Both the position numbers and the translations under genes were made by a program. From assembly GCA_018398585.1 (NCBI GenBank), contig JAGTTD010000010.1, forward strand, positions 33,954,638 to 34,018,637: 64,000 nt of DNA, in the 5' to 3' direction. This DNA is from Simmondsia chinensis (Eukaryota; Streptophyta; Magnoliopsida; Caryophyllales; Simmondsiaceae). Positions within the stretch are counted from its first letter, which is position 1. Each line of letters starts with the position of its first letter. The notes under the pieces were generated by a model that worked only from the letters and a program-made list of their open reading frames with translations, had not been told where the DNA came from and searched no databases. Shown here in pieces: positions 1 to 9,547 of the stretch.

Positions 1-1172
1 TTACTCAATGACCAAATTCACATAGTTAAAAGTACATAGATCTAATTGACAGTGGGCAAAGTACATAAACCTTTGATGTAAATATCCCCTGTTTCTTTTT
101 TAAAACATGGCAATGATGCTCTTCTTATTCATTTCCACTGATACAATGCTCGTCTTCGCTTTGGTCGATTATAAATATTGCAGATATATTACTCCTGAAG
201 ATGGTGGATACTTGAAGCTCTTGCAGAGCTTAAGGAGTGGTGACTGCTCCTAGTCTTAAATGTCATTGCAAGTTTGCTCAAATTCATTATTTTTCAGCTT
301 ATTTTACCAATTTGAATTTTCTTATAATGGTAAGCAAAACATTTAATTCGGAGCTCTTTCTAAGAAAGGACCCACCTGATGTGTTATCTAAAATGATCGA
401 CTGTAAATTTCAAGGAAGGACGATCCGACGATCAGAGGGAAATGATGAATGATCATATTTCGGTTAGAAATGACTTGTCTAATGTGTCGTCCAAAATGTA
501 GACCGTAATGTCAAGGACAACTAGACCACATCCACGGAGGAAAAGGATGAATAGTTCTATTTCGCTATCCAATTTGCAGTCATATTCCCCTTACGAAAGA
601 ATGAGAATTAATAGCAACTTCTCATGGTTTGTAGAATTCCTTGACGTCCCAGATGATGTTCTGATTTCTTTTCCACGACTGGATTACGACTGTAGGGTTT
701 GAATAGTTCTTGTGGTATCGCTTTCTGCATAGATTCGAGAATAGCCAATACTTAATGCTTTGTGAACAACACTGAGCTGGACATAACCCCAAGCTACCCA
801 ATCAACTGCTTAGGGGTTCCCAAATTTTTGGAGTTGTTGTTTTTAAAGTATCAATTGTTAATATTACTAAACTTTATGATCAATATTTTTACTATTTGCT
901 GTACAGGGAGGGCTTCATTTGAAGTTTTTGTTTAGGGTCCCGAAAATTTCAGGACCAGTCATGTGTGAACTCCATCTCTAGTGGTGGCGGCTTCAGCAGT
1001 AAAAACAGAGGAAGAGCCAATGTTCTACGGCCGCTTTCTACTGTGATCTCTAATAACATATCCTAGCATCAAAATCTGAGTTGCTTCGAGTCCAACAAAA
1101 GTAATGAGCATGGTAATGAATGCATAAGTGATAAATTAGTTCTGTTGATGGTACATGTCCAATTCGTGAGCT
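1..1172. other. Left flank without a supported gene
   Basis: Apart from the possible short exon noted at 185-253, I recognise nothing here. The two open frames (71 and 64 codons) have no recognisable domain. Composition is ordinary AT-rich plant intergenic DNA. Confidence 0.4.
185..253 (+). other. Possible terminal exon of an unidentified gene
   Basis: A TTGCAG acceptor-like site ends at 183, with T-rich sequence upstream. The frame from 185 reads YITPEDGGYLKLLQSLRSGD and stops with TAG at 251-253. The composition looks protein-like, but the frame is only 22 codons. No upstream exon can be identified because the window begins here. It could equally be chance. Confidence 0.15.
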
Positions 1173-1864
1173 TAGGGGTGTAATTGAGTCAAGTCGAGCT
1201 GAGTATCTCAGTACTCGACTCGAACTCGATTAACTACTCGAGTACTTGAACTTGTACTCGAACTCTATTTGAGTAGTTAATTTTGCTCGAGCTCGAACTT
1301 AATTAATTATTCGAATACTCGATTGGACTCGAGTACTCGTTTATTGTGCATATGAACGTTCAACAAATTAGTTCCATTATAATATTATTCTATACACTCG
1401 AACATTAGTTGTATTCAATTACTGCCGATACTATATTTTAACATATACAACCGTAAATTACTTATATATTAATAGCAAATATGTAACAAAAATCTAGGTT
1501 TCAAAAAATATAAGCAAATTAAATACAAGTTATTTTATTTCACCACAAATGTAACGTGTCATATTTTACAAGTAATTCAATCTTCCTTCTTTTATCTTAC
1601 TATCAATGTCACAAGTCATCCATTTCTAAGGAAAATAATACACGATAACTACTTCATACGAGTCGAGTATTGAGTCGGGTATTTAATCGAGTATTGAGTT
1701 GAGTATTTAATTGAGTATCGAGCCCAGTAGTTCACTACTCGACTTATACTCGTTTATTAATCGAGTATCTTTTGATACCCAAACTCGGTTAACTCGGTTA
1801 GTTCGAGTTCAAGTTGAGTTTTATTCGAGCTACTCGTGAGCGGCTTGGATCGTTTACACCCCTA
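1173..1864. mobile_element. Non-autonomous hAT-type element (692 bp)
   Basis: The ends are inverted repeats: TAGGGGTGTAA at the left and TTACACCCCTA at the right. Near-matching 8-bp flanks (CGTGAGCT at 1165-1172, TGTGAACT at 1865-1872) fit a hAT target duplication with two mutations. The interior repeats ACTCGAGTACTCGA-like words in both orientations and is AT-rich in the middle. There is no transposase frame. Confidence 0.6.
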
Positions 1865-2527
1865 TGTGAACTGTTGGGTTTGGTATGGTAATAAGGCTAT
1901 CTATCCTCAAGCATGAGGTCTTGAGTTCCAACTATTTATGACCCTTATTAGAGTATTGTTGTACTGCTTACCATCTTAAAATAACTCAAAGTTTTTACCC
2001 GCATTCATTAGAAAATAAAAGCCTAAATATTTTGAAGCGTAACACATAATATATTTTTCAAGGATGGTCCAAGCAGGCCCACATTCTAATCATGTTAATC
2101 TTGTTATTGTTAGGGCGATAATTATTATTACTAAAACACTAACATAACTTGTAGTGAGTAACTGCAAAATTACTCGATTACTAATAATTTTACTCAATCA
2201 GTAACATTAACCTAATTATTTTTCAGTTAAAAATATTCTTTTCGAAACAGACACATGCTCGTGACCATTTGCAATTTATCTTTTTACATAGTTGCCCTCC
2301 TCTTTGTAATAATGCAAGTAACAAAAGACAAGGCTAAAACCAGAAGAAAATGAAAAAGACAATTTGGCACAATTATGCGAACCATATCGATACAAGACAA
2401 TCAAGCAATTCAATCAATTCAAAAATAGTAATATATTAATATAAAACTTGGTAATCAGTACAAAGATATAGAGACTTACAAGTATAAGAAAGGGGAGAGA
2501 AAAACTCATATTATTTCATCCATGCTC
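1865..2527. other. AT-rich intergenic DNA
   Basis: No open frame of note, no RNA-like module and no clear element boundary was seen. Confidence 0.4.
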
Positions 2528-2539
2528 CTCCTCTTTACT

Positions 2540-3043
2540 ACTACAACAACAATAATTATCCCAGTGTCTCAAAAGGCTTCCGCAAAAAATTGGGGGGGGT
2601 AGATGTAAGCAGCCTTCCTCCTCTACCCTGAAGGGATGTTGTTTTTGAGGACCCCTAACTTGAGAAGTTTGTCAATAGCATAGAAGCACGGTGACCTGGC
2701 AGCAAGAAAGCAACACAACATATGAGTAGGGCAAAGCACAAGGCAAGCAAAACGAGCAAATTCAAAGCAAGGCAAACACTAGGCAAATAACAGGTAGCAG
2801 ATAACAAATAGCAAGTAGGCAAGTAGCAAATCAGGAGATCAAATACGCACATAAGTGTGCCAAAGAGGAAGTCAAAGCCTAGCACTAATAAGTTGGACTA
2901 CCTTACTCTAAACCGTTACATCTGTTACCCCTATGCTAGCTCTCCATTGGGCTCTATCTACGGCCATCTCCTCCCAAAAGTTTAGATGAATGAGGTATTG
3001 TCGGATCGTTCCTAGCCATCTCGTCTTTGGCCTACTTCTCCCT
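2540..3043 (-). mobile_element. 5'-truncated RTE-clade LINE, 3' end
   Basis: Reading the minus strand, 3043 down to about 2900 encodes RGRGRPK followed by REEMA/RA-WRAS-like residues. This matches the C-terminal tail of the LINE at 13739-15053. A low-complexity 3' UTR rich in TTGCCTACTTGC words follows, then the shared 3' domain and a (TTG)n tail read as ACAACAACAA at 2542. Flanks of CTCCTCTTTACT at 2528-2539 and 3044-3055 form a 12-bp target duplication. Confidence 0.7.
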
Positions 3044-3210
3044 CTCCTCTTTACTGTAGAGTTAAATTAGGGAAGAGGTACAATTGAAATTAAAATTTTT
3101 TTTTTTTTTATTGAAAAACCTAATTATCACACTATAAATGGCAGGTAAAGTAGCAGAGCTAGGGTTTCTATGGGTTATTTACACAATTTGGTCCCTTTCA
3201 TTATCACTCT

Positions 3211-3319
3211 GGCGTAGAGAGCCGTGGGTGTCTCAAAGTGCTGTTGCCCCTCTCCGCCGCCGCGCCGGTAACCTTAACCGTCACCGGAGCCGGCGATTTG
3301 TTCCATTAACAAACAGCCA
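3211..3319 (+). repeat. Hairpin module D, copy 1
   Basis: First copy of the D/E/F module. The 5' hairpin pairs TAGAGAG with CTCTCCGC-like sequence. A second hairpin (TCACCGG/CCGGCGA) follows, and the end AAACAGCC can partly pair with TGCTGTT inside the first hairpin. About 80 bp downstream lies C/D-like copy A1. An ACA trinucleotide near the 3' end recalls H/ACA RNAs, but no convincing H box was found. Confidence 0.4.
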
Positions 3320-3397
3320 TGAGCTAATGCTCCATATATATATATATACATACCATTATCATGATCTTGATCATATTTCTCATAACAATAATCACAA

Positions 3398-3599
3398 GAG
3401 GCTGTGATGATGCTTTGAATTTTTCAGGTAAATGTGATTGGTCAACCCCGGCACCGCCGTTGGCTTGGCGGCAACTTGTTGCCTGTGGACGGTGGAGATT
3501 TCTCTCTCTTTCTCTCTTTGCATGGCGATTGGTTGCGTTCGCCGCCACGGTGCGGTGGTGTTGCATCACTTGCCTGAGAAAAGGCGAATCTGAGCCTCT
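3398..3599 (+). ncRNA. Box C/D-like RNA module, class A copy 1
   Basis: Reference copy of the family, 202 bp. GAGGC (3398-3402) can pair with GCCTC (3595-3599). Immediately inside are a C-box match GTGATGA and a D-box match CTGA, spaced as in box C/D snoRNAs. Internal conserved blocks are a GTTGGCTTGGCGGCAAC-like stretch, a CT-rich tract in class A, and GCCTGAGAAAAGGCGAAT just before the D box. The length exceeds most guide snoRNAs (70-120 nt). No antisense match to rRNA or snRNA could be confirmed. No reading frame is shared among copies, so it is not coding. It could be a functional RNA gene, a pseudogene of one, or a non-coding repeat. Confidence 0.45.
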
Positions 3600-4345
3600 A
3601 TCTGTGAAGGTCTTGTTTGGTTGACATATGGTTCTGTATCAATTTGGGAGGAAGTAGGTAATTTGTGTTTGGTTGTCAGGATGATAAATAGAAATAGATT
3701 GGAATTAGAACTTGCGGAGCCCCTTCTATGTGAGTAGCATTGTCTGGCTAATACAAGATTTCTGTGGCCTCGTTTCGTAGCCACATGAATTGAATTCTCG
3801 CCCGAAGTGTTTCCCGGGAATTCATTTCTTGTGTCAACTATAGGTAAAACATGTTTGATTGCCAAAATGAGAAATAGAATTTCTTTCGAGAGGTTAGTTA
3901 AAAATAAAAGAATTAGAACTTATTTAGGGGACTAAGTAAGTTACTTCATGCGTTTTGAGGGAATTGGAAATTACTAATCAAACAAGTGCCAAAATTTGTA
4001 CTTTCTATAAATTTTTACTTTCTAAGTCAAACAAGAGCCAAAATTTGTACTTTTTATAAATTTCTACTTTCTACATTCCAAACGAGGCATGTATCAAGTA
4101 GGTATTTGTGTTTGGTTGTGAGGATGAGAAATATAATTTCTTAGGCATTAGAACATAGCTAGCCCTCTAGATAGGTTAATTTCCGCGTAACAAAGAATCG
4201 GAACTTCTCCGGAATTTGTATGTCTCATATTCTGCCGCTTTCCTAGTAACCTAACAAGAGGGTAAATACTCACTTTCCATGAATTCCAAGTTCATGTATT
4301 ACTTTATAATAAACTAACAACTCCTGAGTGTAGTACGGAACTGAT
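3600..4345. other. Spacer with degenerate internal repeats
   Basis: Phrases such as GTGTTTGGTTGTCAGGATGA recur at about 3669 and 4110, with related text at 3850-4080. They resemble decayed MITE sequence also seen near 21800-22140. No gene. Confidence 0.35.
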
Positions 4346-4462
4346 GAAACCCTAATAAGAGAGTTGGAGTTGTGCTGGGTGTCGCAAGGGCCATTGCCGC
4401 CTCTCTGGATGTCGCCACCGGTGGATCACTATGGGTGATGTAGGTCGCAACGGAACAGCGCT
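4346..4462 (+). repeat. Hairpin module E, copy 1
   Basis: Begins GAAACCCTAATAAGAGAG and ends GGAACAGCGC. The second hairpin is ATCAC-TATGG-GTGAT. The long-range pair is damaged in this copy (GGGCCATT against AACAGCGC). Confidence 0.4.
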
Positions 4463-4548
4463 GTTAGTTGAACCAAACGCACCCTTATAGTTGGTGAATT
4501 GTTGCATATCTCTTGCTTTTTTGGGTCGTGGGCCCTCGGACATAGCTT

Positions 4549-4663
4549 CTTTTTAGGGTAGCACCCCTGAAGGGGTAAGGCTGCTTACATCTCAACCCCC
4601 TTCTCCTGATTCTGTTTTGGCGGGAGCTCTTTGATACTGCGACTATTGTTGTTGTAGTAGTGT
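4549..4663 (+). repeat. RTE-type SINE/LINE 3' end with TTG tail
   Basis: Contains GGGGTAAGGCTGCTTACATC, then GCGGGAGCTCTTTGA and ATTGTTGTTGTAG. This is the 3' domain shared with the LINE at 13739-15053. It is 5'-truncated and has no coding part. Confidence 0.6.
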
Positions 4664-4674
4664 ATCTCTCTTAT

Positions 4675-4795
4675 GAATGGAGCTCACAGTGGCCAGGGGT
4701 GTTTGTATAGGCCTTGCCTTCTGTCTGAGATGGACGATATTGGAAATGGTGCCAGAGATTTGAGCTGGTGATTTCTCCGGCAGGATTAACGCCGC
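4675..4795 (+). repeat. Hairpin module F, copy 1
   Basis: Homologous to D and E but ends GGATTAACGCC rather than AACAGCCC. GGCCTTGCC inside and AACGCC at the end could pair with one mismatch. It lies about 150 bp before class B copy 1. Confidence 0.4.
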
Positions 4796-4948
4796 TGAAC
4801 TTGACCCTCTTTCAGCAGAATCTGAATAGAAAAATTGCTTCTTTCATATGTTTTAAGGGTGAAACACTATTTTTATACTTTTACTTAAAAATGGAGGAAG
4901 TCCTATGGCAACATCTGTTCAGTTTCTAATCAACAATAATGCTTTTAA

Positions 4949-5150
4949 GAGGCTGTGATGATCTAATCGCTTTTTGCAGGTCTTGAAGGTTGACGGTGCC
5001 ATTGGCGTGGCAGCAATTTGAGAGCTAGTGTGGAGTTTTATTTTGTATTTCTCTATGCCTTCTTTCACATGGCTAAAGGTTTGCTTTGCCGCCATAGTTC
5101 CTCGGATCTTTCCTTTCTATATGGCCTGACAGAAGGTGAACCTGAGCCTC
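4949..5150 (+). ncRNA. Box C/D-like RNA module, class B copy 1
   Basis: 202 bp, stem GAGGC/GCCTC, C box GTGATGA, D box CTGA. Class B has TTTTTGCAGG after the C box and GCAATTTGAGAG where class C has a D'-like GCAATCTGAG. Confidence 0.45.
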
Positions 5151-5164
5151 CCTAATCTAGTTTT

Positions 5165-5256
5165 GTCTGTCTTCTTTCACATGGCACGGGATTTGCTTTG
5201 CCGCCATGAAACCTTGGTCTCCTTTACATGCCTGTGAAAAGGCGTATCTGAGCCTC
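5165..5256 (+). repeat. 3' half of a class C module
   Basis: Carries the CTTTCACATGG, TTTGCTTTGCCGCCATG and GCCTGTGAAAAGGCGTAT blocks, then CTGA and GCCTC. The 5' half with the C box is missing, and class B copy 1 ends just upstream. Confidence 0.6.
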
Positions 5257-5318
5257 CTCTTTCTCCTAGTTAAACTTTTTTTTTCTTGACCCAAGAAAAG
5301 AAAAAGGAAAAATATTGC

Positions 5319-5405
5319 AAAGGCTATGATGTTGATGTATCTTTTCCAGTTAATGTGCGGGATCAAGGCCAGTTATGCCATTGGCTGGACTGCAATCTAA
5401 GTGCT
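5319..5405 (+). repeat. 5' half of a class C module
   Basis: Starts CAAAGGCTATGATG and includes GGGATCAAGGCC and a damaged GGCTGGACTGCAATCTAAG. It then runs directly into spacer module G. The 3' half is absent. Confidence 0.6.
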
Positions 5406-5407
5406 TG

Positions 5408-5830
5408 AATTAGGGTCAAATTTAGGTTATGTTGGGTGTTTCGGTTTAAAGTCGTGTTACTTTCGGGATAATTAAGTTGGATCATTTTGGGTTTCAGGTC
5501 AGCAGAGTGAATATGGAATAACAATTCCTTTCCCCCACCCAAAGGAATTGGAATGTATGATTTTCGGTTAAAACCCAACTCTATAGAATTGAGTGGTGGA
5601 ATTGAAATTCCAATTCCAACAGGTAACCACCGTCACCAAAAAACCTAGTGTCTCAAAAATGCGGTGAGCATGTATCGAACACGCGACCTTCAGATCTTCA
5701 GTCTGCCGCTCTCCCAACTGAGCTATCTTGGATCACTCCAGCAGATGAACCAAACAATAGAATTGGAGTTCTGGACTCTAATTTCAGTCTCAATCCCAAT
5801 TCCAGGCTCCAATGCCATGTTTCAAGTGGG
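5408..5830 (+). repeat. Spacer module G, copy 1, with tRNA-derived insert
   Basis: GGGTCAAATTTAGGTT-like and CAATTCCA-rich text recurs at 8610-9230 and 42480-43140. It lies between C-class modules in the first two places. Copy 1 is interrupted by the tRNA-Phe-like sequence at 5660-5732. Confidence 0.55.
5660..5732 (-). tRNA. tRNA-Phe(GAA)-like sequence, probably a retroposed pseudogene
   Basis: The minus strand shows an intact D arm (TAGCTCAGTTGGGAGAGCG), anticodon loop CTGAAGA (GAA, Phe) and T arm around TTCGATA. It ends CACCGCA followed by TTTTT. The 5' acceptor strand TCCAAGA does not pair with the 3' strand, so a functional tRNA is unlikely. Near-repeats flank it (TCCAACAGGTAACCA near 5626, TCCAGCAGATGAACCA near 5737). 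The related G copy near 9108 has only one such site, so this arrived as an insertion. Confidence 0.6.
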
Positions 5831-5911
5831 ATCTTATGTTAAATTGGTATAATTCCGTATTTGGAACATATATTAACTTGAGCCTGCGAAAGAGAAAGGG
5901 GAAATATTGTA

Positions 5912-6083
5912 GAAGCTGTGATGCTGCTTTGTATCATTTCCGGTTATGCCATTGGCATGGCAGCAATCTGAGTGCCTAAATTAGGGTTTTCTCTTTTCTC
6001 TTTTACACAGTACCAGGTTTGCTTTGCCTCCATGGATCCTTGGTCTTCTTTGCATGTCTGAGAAAAGCCAAACTTGAGCTTTC
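5912..6083 (+). ncRNA. Box C/D-like module, class C, GAAGC stem
   Basis: 172 bp. The stem is GAAGC with GCTTT, which keeps pairing after a change from the usual GAGGC/GCCTC. The C box is degraded (GTGATGC) and the D box is TTGA. There is a deletion near the 5' end. Confidence 0.4.
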
Positions 6084-6163
6084 TCTTTGTCCAGCTTGAA
6101 CCACACCTGCTGTATAGAACTTTGAAACCTCTCCAAAAGCTACAAAGGAAAAAAAAAATTGTT

Positions 6164-6402
6164 GAGGCTGTGATGATGCTTTAACTTTTCCAGGCGATGT
6201 GAGGGTTCAAGGCCTGTGGCTTGGCAGCAATCAAAACCAAAAACAAAAAAATATTTGTTTCCGTTATTTGGTTACACATATTGATCCCAAACAGGCCCTA
6301 CGTTTTTGTGATAGTTGGTTCCTTGACAATGCCGGGATTTGCGTTGCTGCTGAGGATACCTGGTCTTCTTTACATGCCTGAGAAAAGAGGATTCTGAGCC
6401 TT
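6164..6402 (+). ncRNA. Box C/D-like module, class C, long form
   Basis: 239 bp, stem GAGGC/GCCTT, C box GTGATGA, D box CTGA. About 100 bp of extra middle sequence ends TTGGTTCCTTGACAATGC. This resembles the 3' end of the TRIM LTR seen whole at 27438-27509. Confidence 0.45.
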
Positions 6403-6487
6403 CTTGAACCAATGGTGTAAATAACTCTGTATATGTATATCCTGATCAACCTCACCATCACCATCACCAAGGGAAACCAATCATGCA

Positions 6488-6685
6488 GAGGCTGTGATGA
6501 TACTTTGGATTTTTGGGGCAGTGTGATTGGTCAGACCCTCTGCCACCGTTGGCTTGGCTGCAACCTCTTGCCCGTGGTTGATGGAGATTTCTCTCTCTGT
6601 CGCTCGGCATCGCGGCTGGTTTGTTTCGCCACCATGGTGTGGTGGCGTCCCTTCACATGCCTAAGATAAGGCAAATCTGAGCTTC
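6488..6685 (+). ncRNA. Box C/D-like module, class A copy 2
   Basis: 198 bp, C box GTGATGA, D box CTGA, stem GAGGC/GCTTC with one G-U pair. Confidence 0.45.
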
Positions 6686-6811
6686 TCTGTATGATCAAAA
6701 TAATATCATATTTTCATATTTTCTTTTTAACTAAGGGTATTGTTACCATATCCTTAAAATTTTGGGTAAATTACATATTAGTACCTGCGAATTGGTGTAA
6801 CCGAAACTGAG

Positions 6812-6931
6812 GAAACCATTAAGATGATAGTCGGAGTAGTGTGGGTGTTGTAAGGGCTGTTGCTGCCTCTCCAGATGTCGCTGTTGGTGGATCACCGCGG
6901 CTGGCGATCTTGGTCTTGAAGGAACAGCCCT
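6812..6931 (+). repeat. Hairpin module E, copy 2
   Basis: GGGCTGTT (near 6851) is fully complementary to the terminal AACAGCCC (6923-6930). The second hairpin is GATCACC/GGCGATC with one mismatch. Confidence 0.45.
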
Positions 6932-6990
6932 ATCCTTTGAAGCAAACGGAGCCTTATATTTGGAATTGGTGATGCAGCATTTCTCTTATG

Positions 6991-7094
6991 AGTGAAGCTT
7001 TGAGAGGCCAGGGGTGTTGTGTAGGCGCTGCCCTCTCTCTGAGATGGGCTGAAATGGAAATGGTGCTGAGTGATTTCTCAGACAGGATTAAGAG
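6991..7094 (+). repeat. Hairpin module F, copy 2
   Basis: TGAGAGGCCAGGGGTG start, CCCTCTCTCTGAGATGG middle, TTTCTCAGACAGGATTAAG end. The 3' end has diverged. Confidence 0.4.
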
Positions 7095-7593
7095 CTTGTT
7101 TGGCCAAGATTAGAGTGTTCGTCCAGGAAGAAGAAAATTATTTTTAAATAGAAATAAAATTCTTTTTCTACTTTTGAGCAGAATGTTAAAATTTCACTGG
7201 GCTTTATATGAGTTATACATATAAGTCCAAGTGTGGTTTCATCTTAAAACTAATGGCTTTAGGTGGAGTAACCCATTAAATTTATAAGTTGATTTCTTCT
7301 CTACCACAACTCCGACGTGGGATTTTACTAACTCATATGTGGAGTCCTTAACAGCAACAACAATTACAGCCCAGTGCCTCAATGAAGATTTGGAGTTTTT
7401 AACAAGAAACAAAAAATAGGTCTCCCCCTTGCAGAAAAAATAGTGCTTCTGTTTAAAGTAGAAGCAGAAGTAGGAGTAAAAGCAACACTAAAAGTTTTTA
7501 GACAATTCCCTCTTTCGGCGGATTAGGAATCTATATCAACATGAATATCATCATCCTCCTTTCCAACTCCCAATCAAGGGTAATGCTTTGCAA
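7095..7593. other. Spacer between F and B modules
   Basis: Contains text around ACGTGGGATTTTACTAAC that recurs near 44280-44340 and 59070-59110. No RNA gene or coding region recognised. Confidence 0.35.
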
Positions 7594-7797
7594 GAGGCCG
7601 TGATGAACTTTCTTCTTTTGGCAGGCTATGTGAGAAGGATGAAGGCAGGTGGTGCCATTAGCTTGGAAGCAATTTGAGAACCTTTGTTTTGTGTTTCTCT
7701 ACCCCTCTTCGAGATGGCTTATGGATCTTGCTTTGCTGCTGTAGCTCCCCCGCTTTCTCCTTTCCATATGGCCCGAGCTAAGGTGAATCTGAGCCTC
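7594..7797 (+). ncRNA. Box C/D-like module, class B copy 2
   Basis: 204 bp, stem GAGGC/GCCTC, C box GTGATGA, D box CTGA. Well preserved. Confidence 0.45.
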
Positions 7798-7839
7798 CCT
7801 TCTCTCGTTTGGATGGCTTGGTACCTATTTATTGGAAAA

Positions 7840-8200
7840 TGTTGACATGGCATGTGACTCCAATAATATATATGTGTCTTGATACGTGTCTTGCCTCCAT
7901 TTTTGCTGAAAATTTGTTTGATTATAGTGGAATGTACTTATATATAGTCGAAAATTGGCCACACGAGCACTCTTTAGTAAAGAGCTTCCCAAATTCCAGC
8001 AGAGGGCACCTATATATTATCATAAACATGTTCTACATCAACATTTTCCAATAAAAACTGACTGGATTCCCTCTAAAGGTACCCAAGTAATGAAGTGTCT
8101 AGATCTCAGGGTACTATTTTGTATATATTGAAATGTCGGGATAATAACTTGATAAAAAAAACCCAAAATTTAAGTTACCTAAGTGATAAATTCCCTTAAA
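7840..8200 (+). repeat. Spacer module Y, copy 1
   Basis: AT-rich text ending CCCAAGTAATGAAG...GATAAATTCCCTTAAAATTGCA. The same block sits between B and C at 12530-13113 and, in part, at 54660-54783. This shows duplication of a B-Y-C block. Confidence 0.6.
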
Positions 8201-8206
8201 ATTGCA

Positions 8207-8381
8207 GAGGCTATGATGACACTAGCTTTTCTAGGCAATGTGAGGGATCTCAACGCTAGTTGTGCCATTGGCTTGGCAGGAATCTGATTGCCTGTCTATT
8301 TTCACATGGCATGAGATTTGCTTTGCCGCCATGGAACCCTAGTCTCCTTTACTTGCCTTAGAAAAGGTGTATTTGAGCCTC
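8207..8381 (+). ncRNA. Box C/D-like module, class C
   Basis: 175 bp, stem GAGGC/GCCTC. The C box is ATGATGA and the D box has become TTGA. Confidence 0.4.
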
Positions 8382-8449
8382 CTCTTTCTCCTTGTTGAAC
8401 TAGTCTTGTCCTCGACCCGAGTTTGAATCCTTTCCTACTAAAGGGATTG

Positions 8450-8545
8450 CAGAGACTGTGAAGATGCTTTGGCTTTCTACCGTGATTTGATTAATAAAGG
8501 CCTGTTGTGCAAGTGTCTTGGTAGTGATCTGCGTGCCATTGTTGG
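8450..8545 (+). repeat. 5' half of a class C module
   Basis: GCAGAGACTGTGAAGATGC opening and a damaged TGTCTTGGTAGTGATCTGCG. The remainder is replaced by G-type spacer. Confidence 0.5.
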
Positions 8546-8609
8546 GGGGTTATTCCAGCTATATATTTAGGGGGGTTTATTACGAAGTTCCCTTTATTGG
8601 CCTAATGTT

Positions 8610-9230
8610 CTAATTCAGTCGGTTAGGAATCGAGCCATTTTGGTCTTAAGGTTAATTAGGTTGCGTCATTTTTACTTGGGATGGGTCAAATTTATGTTGG
8701 ACTGAGTCGTGTCACATAATATTTAGTTTTAGATTTGGGTCAATTATGTTATAGTTATCTTGGGTATGGGATTAGCTCAGATAGGGTCTCGTTCAATTCA
8801 GTCATCTAGTATTTGGGATCTACCGGTTTGTATATTTCCAACGTTGAGTTAGATTGGGTCAGATTCAATTTGGGTCAAATTGCGTTGGGTTCGAGTCATT
8901 CAACTAGGGTCATTTTGAGTTTGGATTATGTGTTTTGGTTTCAAGTCATCTTGGGTTTTGGGATAATTGAGTTGAATCATTTTGGGTTTCAGGTCAGTAG
9001 AGTTGATGTGGAGTTGCAGTGCCTTCCCCCCCAAATTGAAATGCATGATTTTCGGTTAAGATCCAATTTCATGAAGTTGGGCAGTATTACAGTGTAATCA
9101 TAATTTCAAATCCTGCAGGTGAACCAAGCAACACAATTGTAATTTTGGAGCCCAATTCCAGTCTCAACACTAATTCTAGGCTCCAATTCCACGTGCCAAA
9201 CATAACTTTATGTTAATTTGGTATCATTCC
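8610..9230 (+). repeat. Spacer module G, copy 2
   Basis: Rich in GGGTCAxTTTGGGTT words followed by CAATTCCA-like words. Unlike copy 1 it lacks the tRNA-like insert, so it represents the empty site. Confidence 0.55.
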
Positions 9231-9286
9231 CTAATCGGCACAAGTTTGAACTTGAGCCTAAGGAAAGAAAAGGGGAAAATATTGCT

Positions 9287-9473
9287 GAAGCTGTGATGCT
9301 TTAGCTTTTCCAGACGATGTGAGGGATCATGTCCAGTTATGCCATCGGCTTGGCAGCAATCTAAGTGCCTGAAGTAGGGGTTTCTCTTTCCTTTTTTACA
9401 CGGCGCTGGATTTGCTTTGACGCAGTGGATTCCTGGTCTCCTTTGCGTGTCTGAGATGGCAAATCTGAGCTTC
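9287..9473 (+). ncRNA. Box C/D-like module, class C, compensated stem
   Basis: 187 bp. The stem is GAAGC (9287-9291) with GCTTC (9469-9473), a full pair switch from GAGGC/GCCTC. D-box CTGA and D'-like position are kept. The C box is GTGATGC. Confidence 0.5.
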
Positions 9474-9547
9474 CTCCTTGTCCTACTTGAACCATAGTTG
9501 CCCTATACAACTTTGAAACTTGTTCAAAAAAAAAAACAAAAAAAGCT

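Noticed and set aside
3398..3420. Similarity of TGATGATGCT to miR172
   Set aside because: Only about ten bases match, there is no miRNA-like hairpin arm, and the match covers the C box.
3398..3599. C/D-like modules as MITEs with GAGGC/GCCTC terminal inverted repeats
   Set aside because: The inverted repeat is only 5 bp, there are no target duplications, all copies share one strand, and flanking spacers are collinear. Duplication with an RNA fold explains this better.
3361..3624. Open frames of 60-90 codons crossing C/D-like modules (e.g. 3361-3624, 23283-23474, 44898-45096)
   Set aside because: Frames differ between copies, indels are not multiples of three, and no protein is conserved. They are shadows of the RNA-like repeats.
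8281..8345. GCCGCCATGG in many class C copies looks like a strong translation start context
   Set aside because: No conserved reading frame follows it. It is simply part of a conserved non-coding block.
9380..9470. Extra internal stem between ATTTGC (start of TTTGCTTTGCC block) and GCAAAT before the D box
   Set aside because: Pairs in some copies, but other copies change one side only (GGGAAT, GTGTAT), so there is no covariation support.
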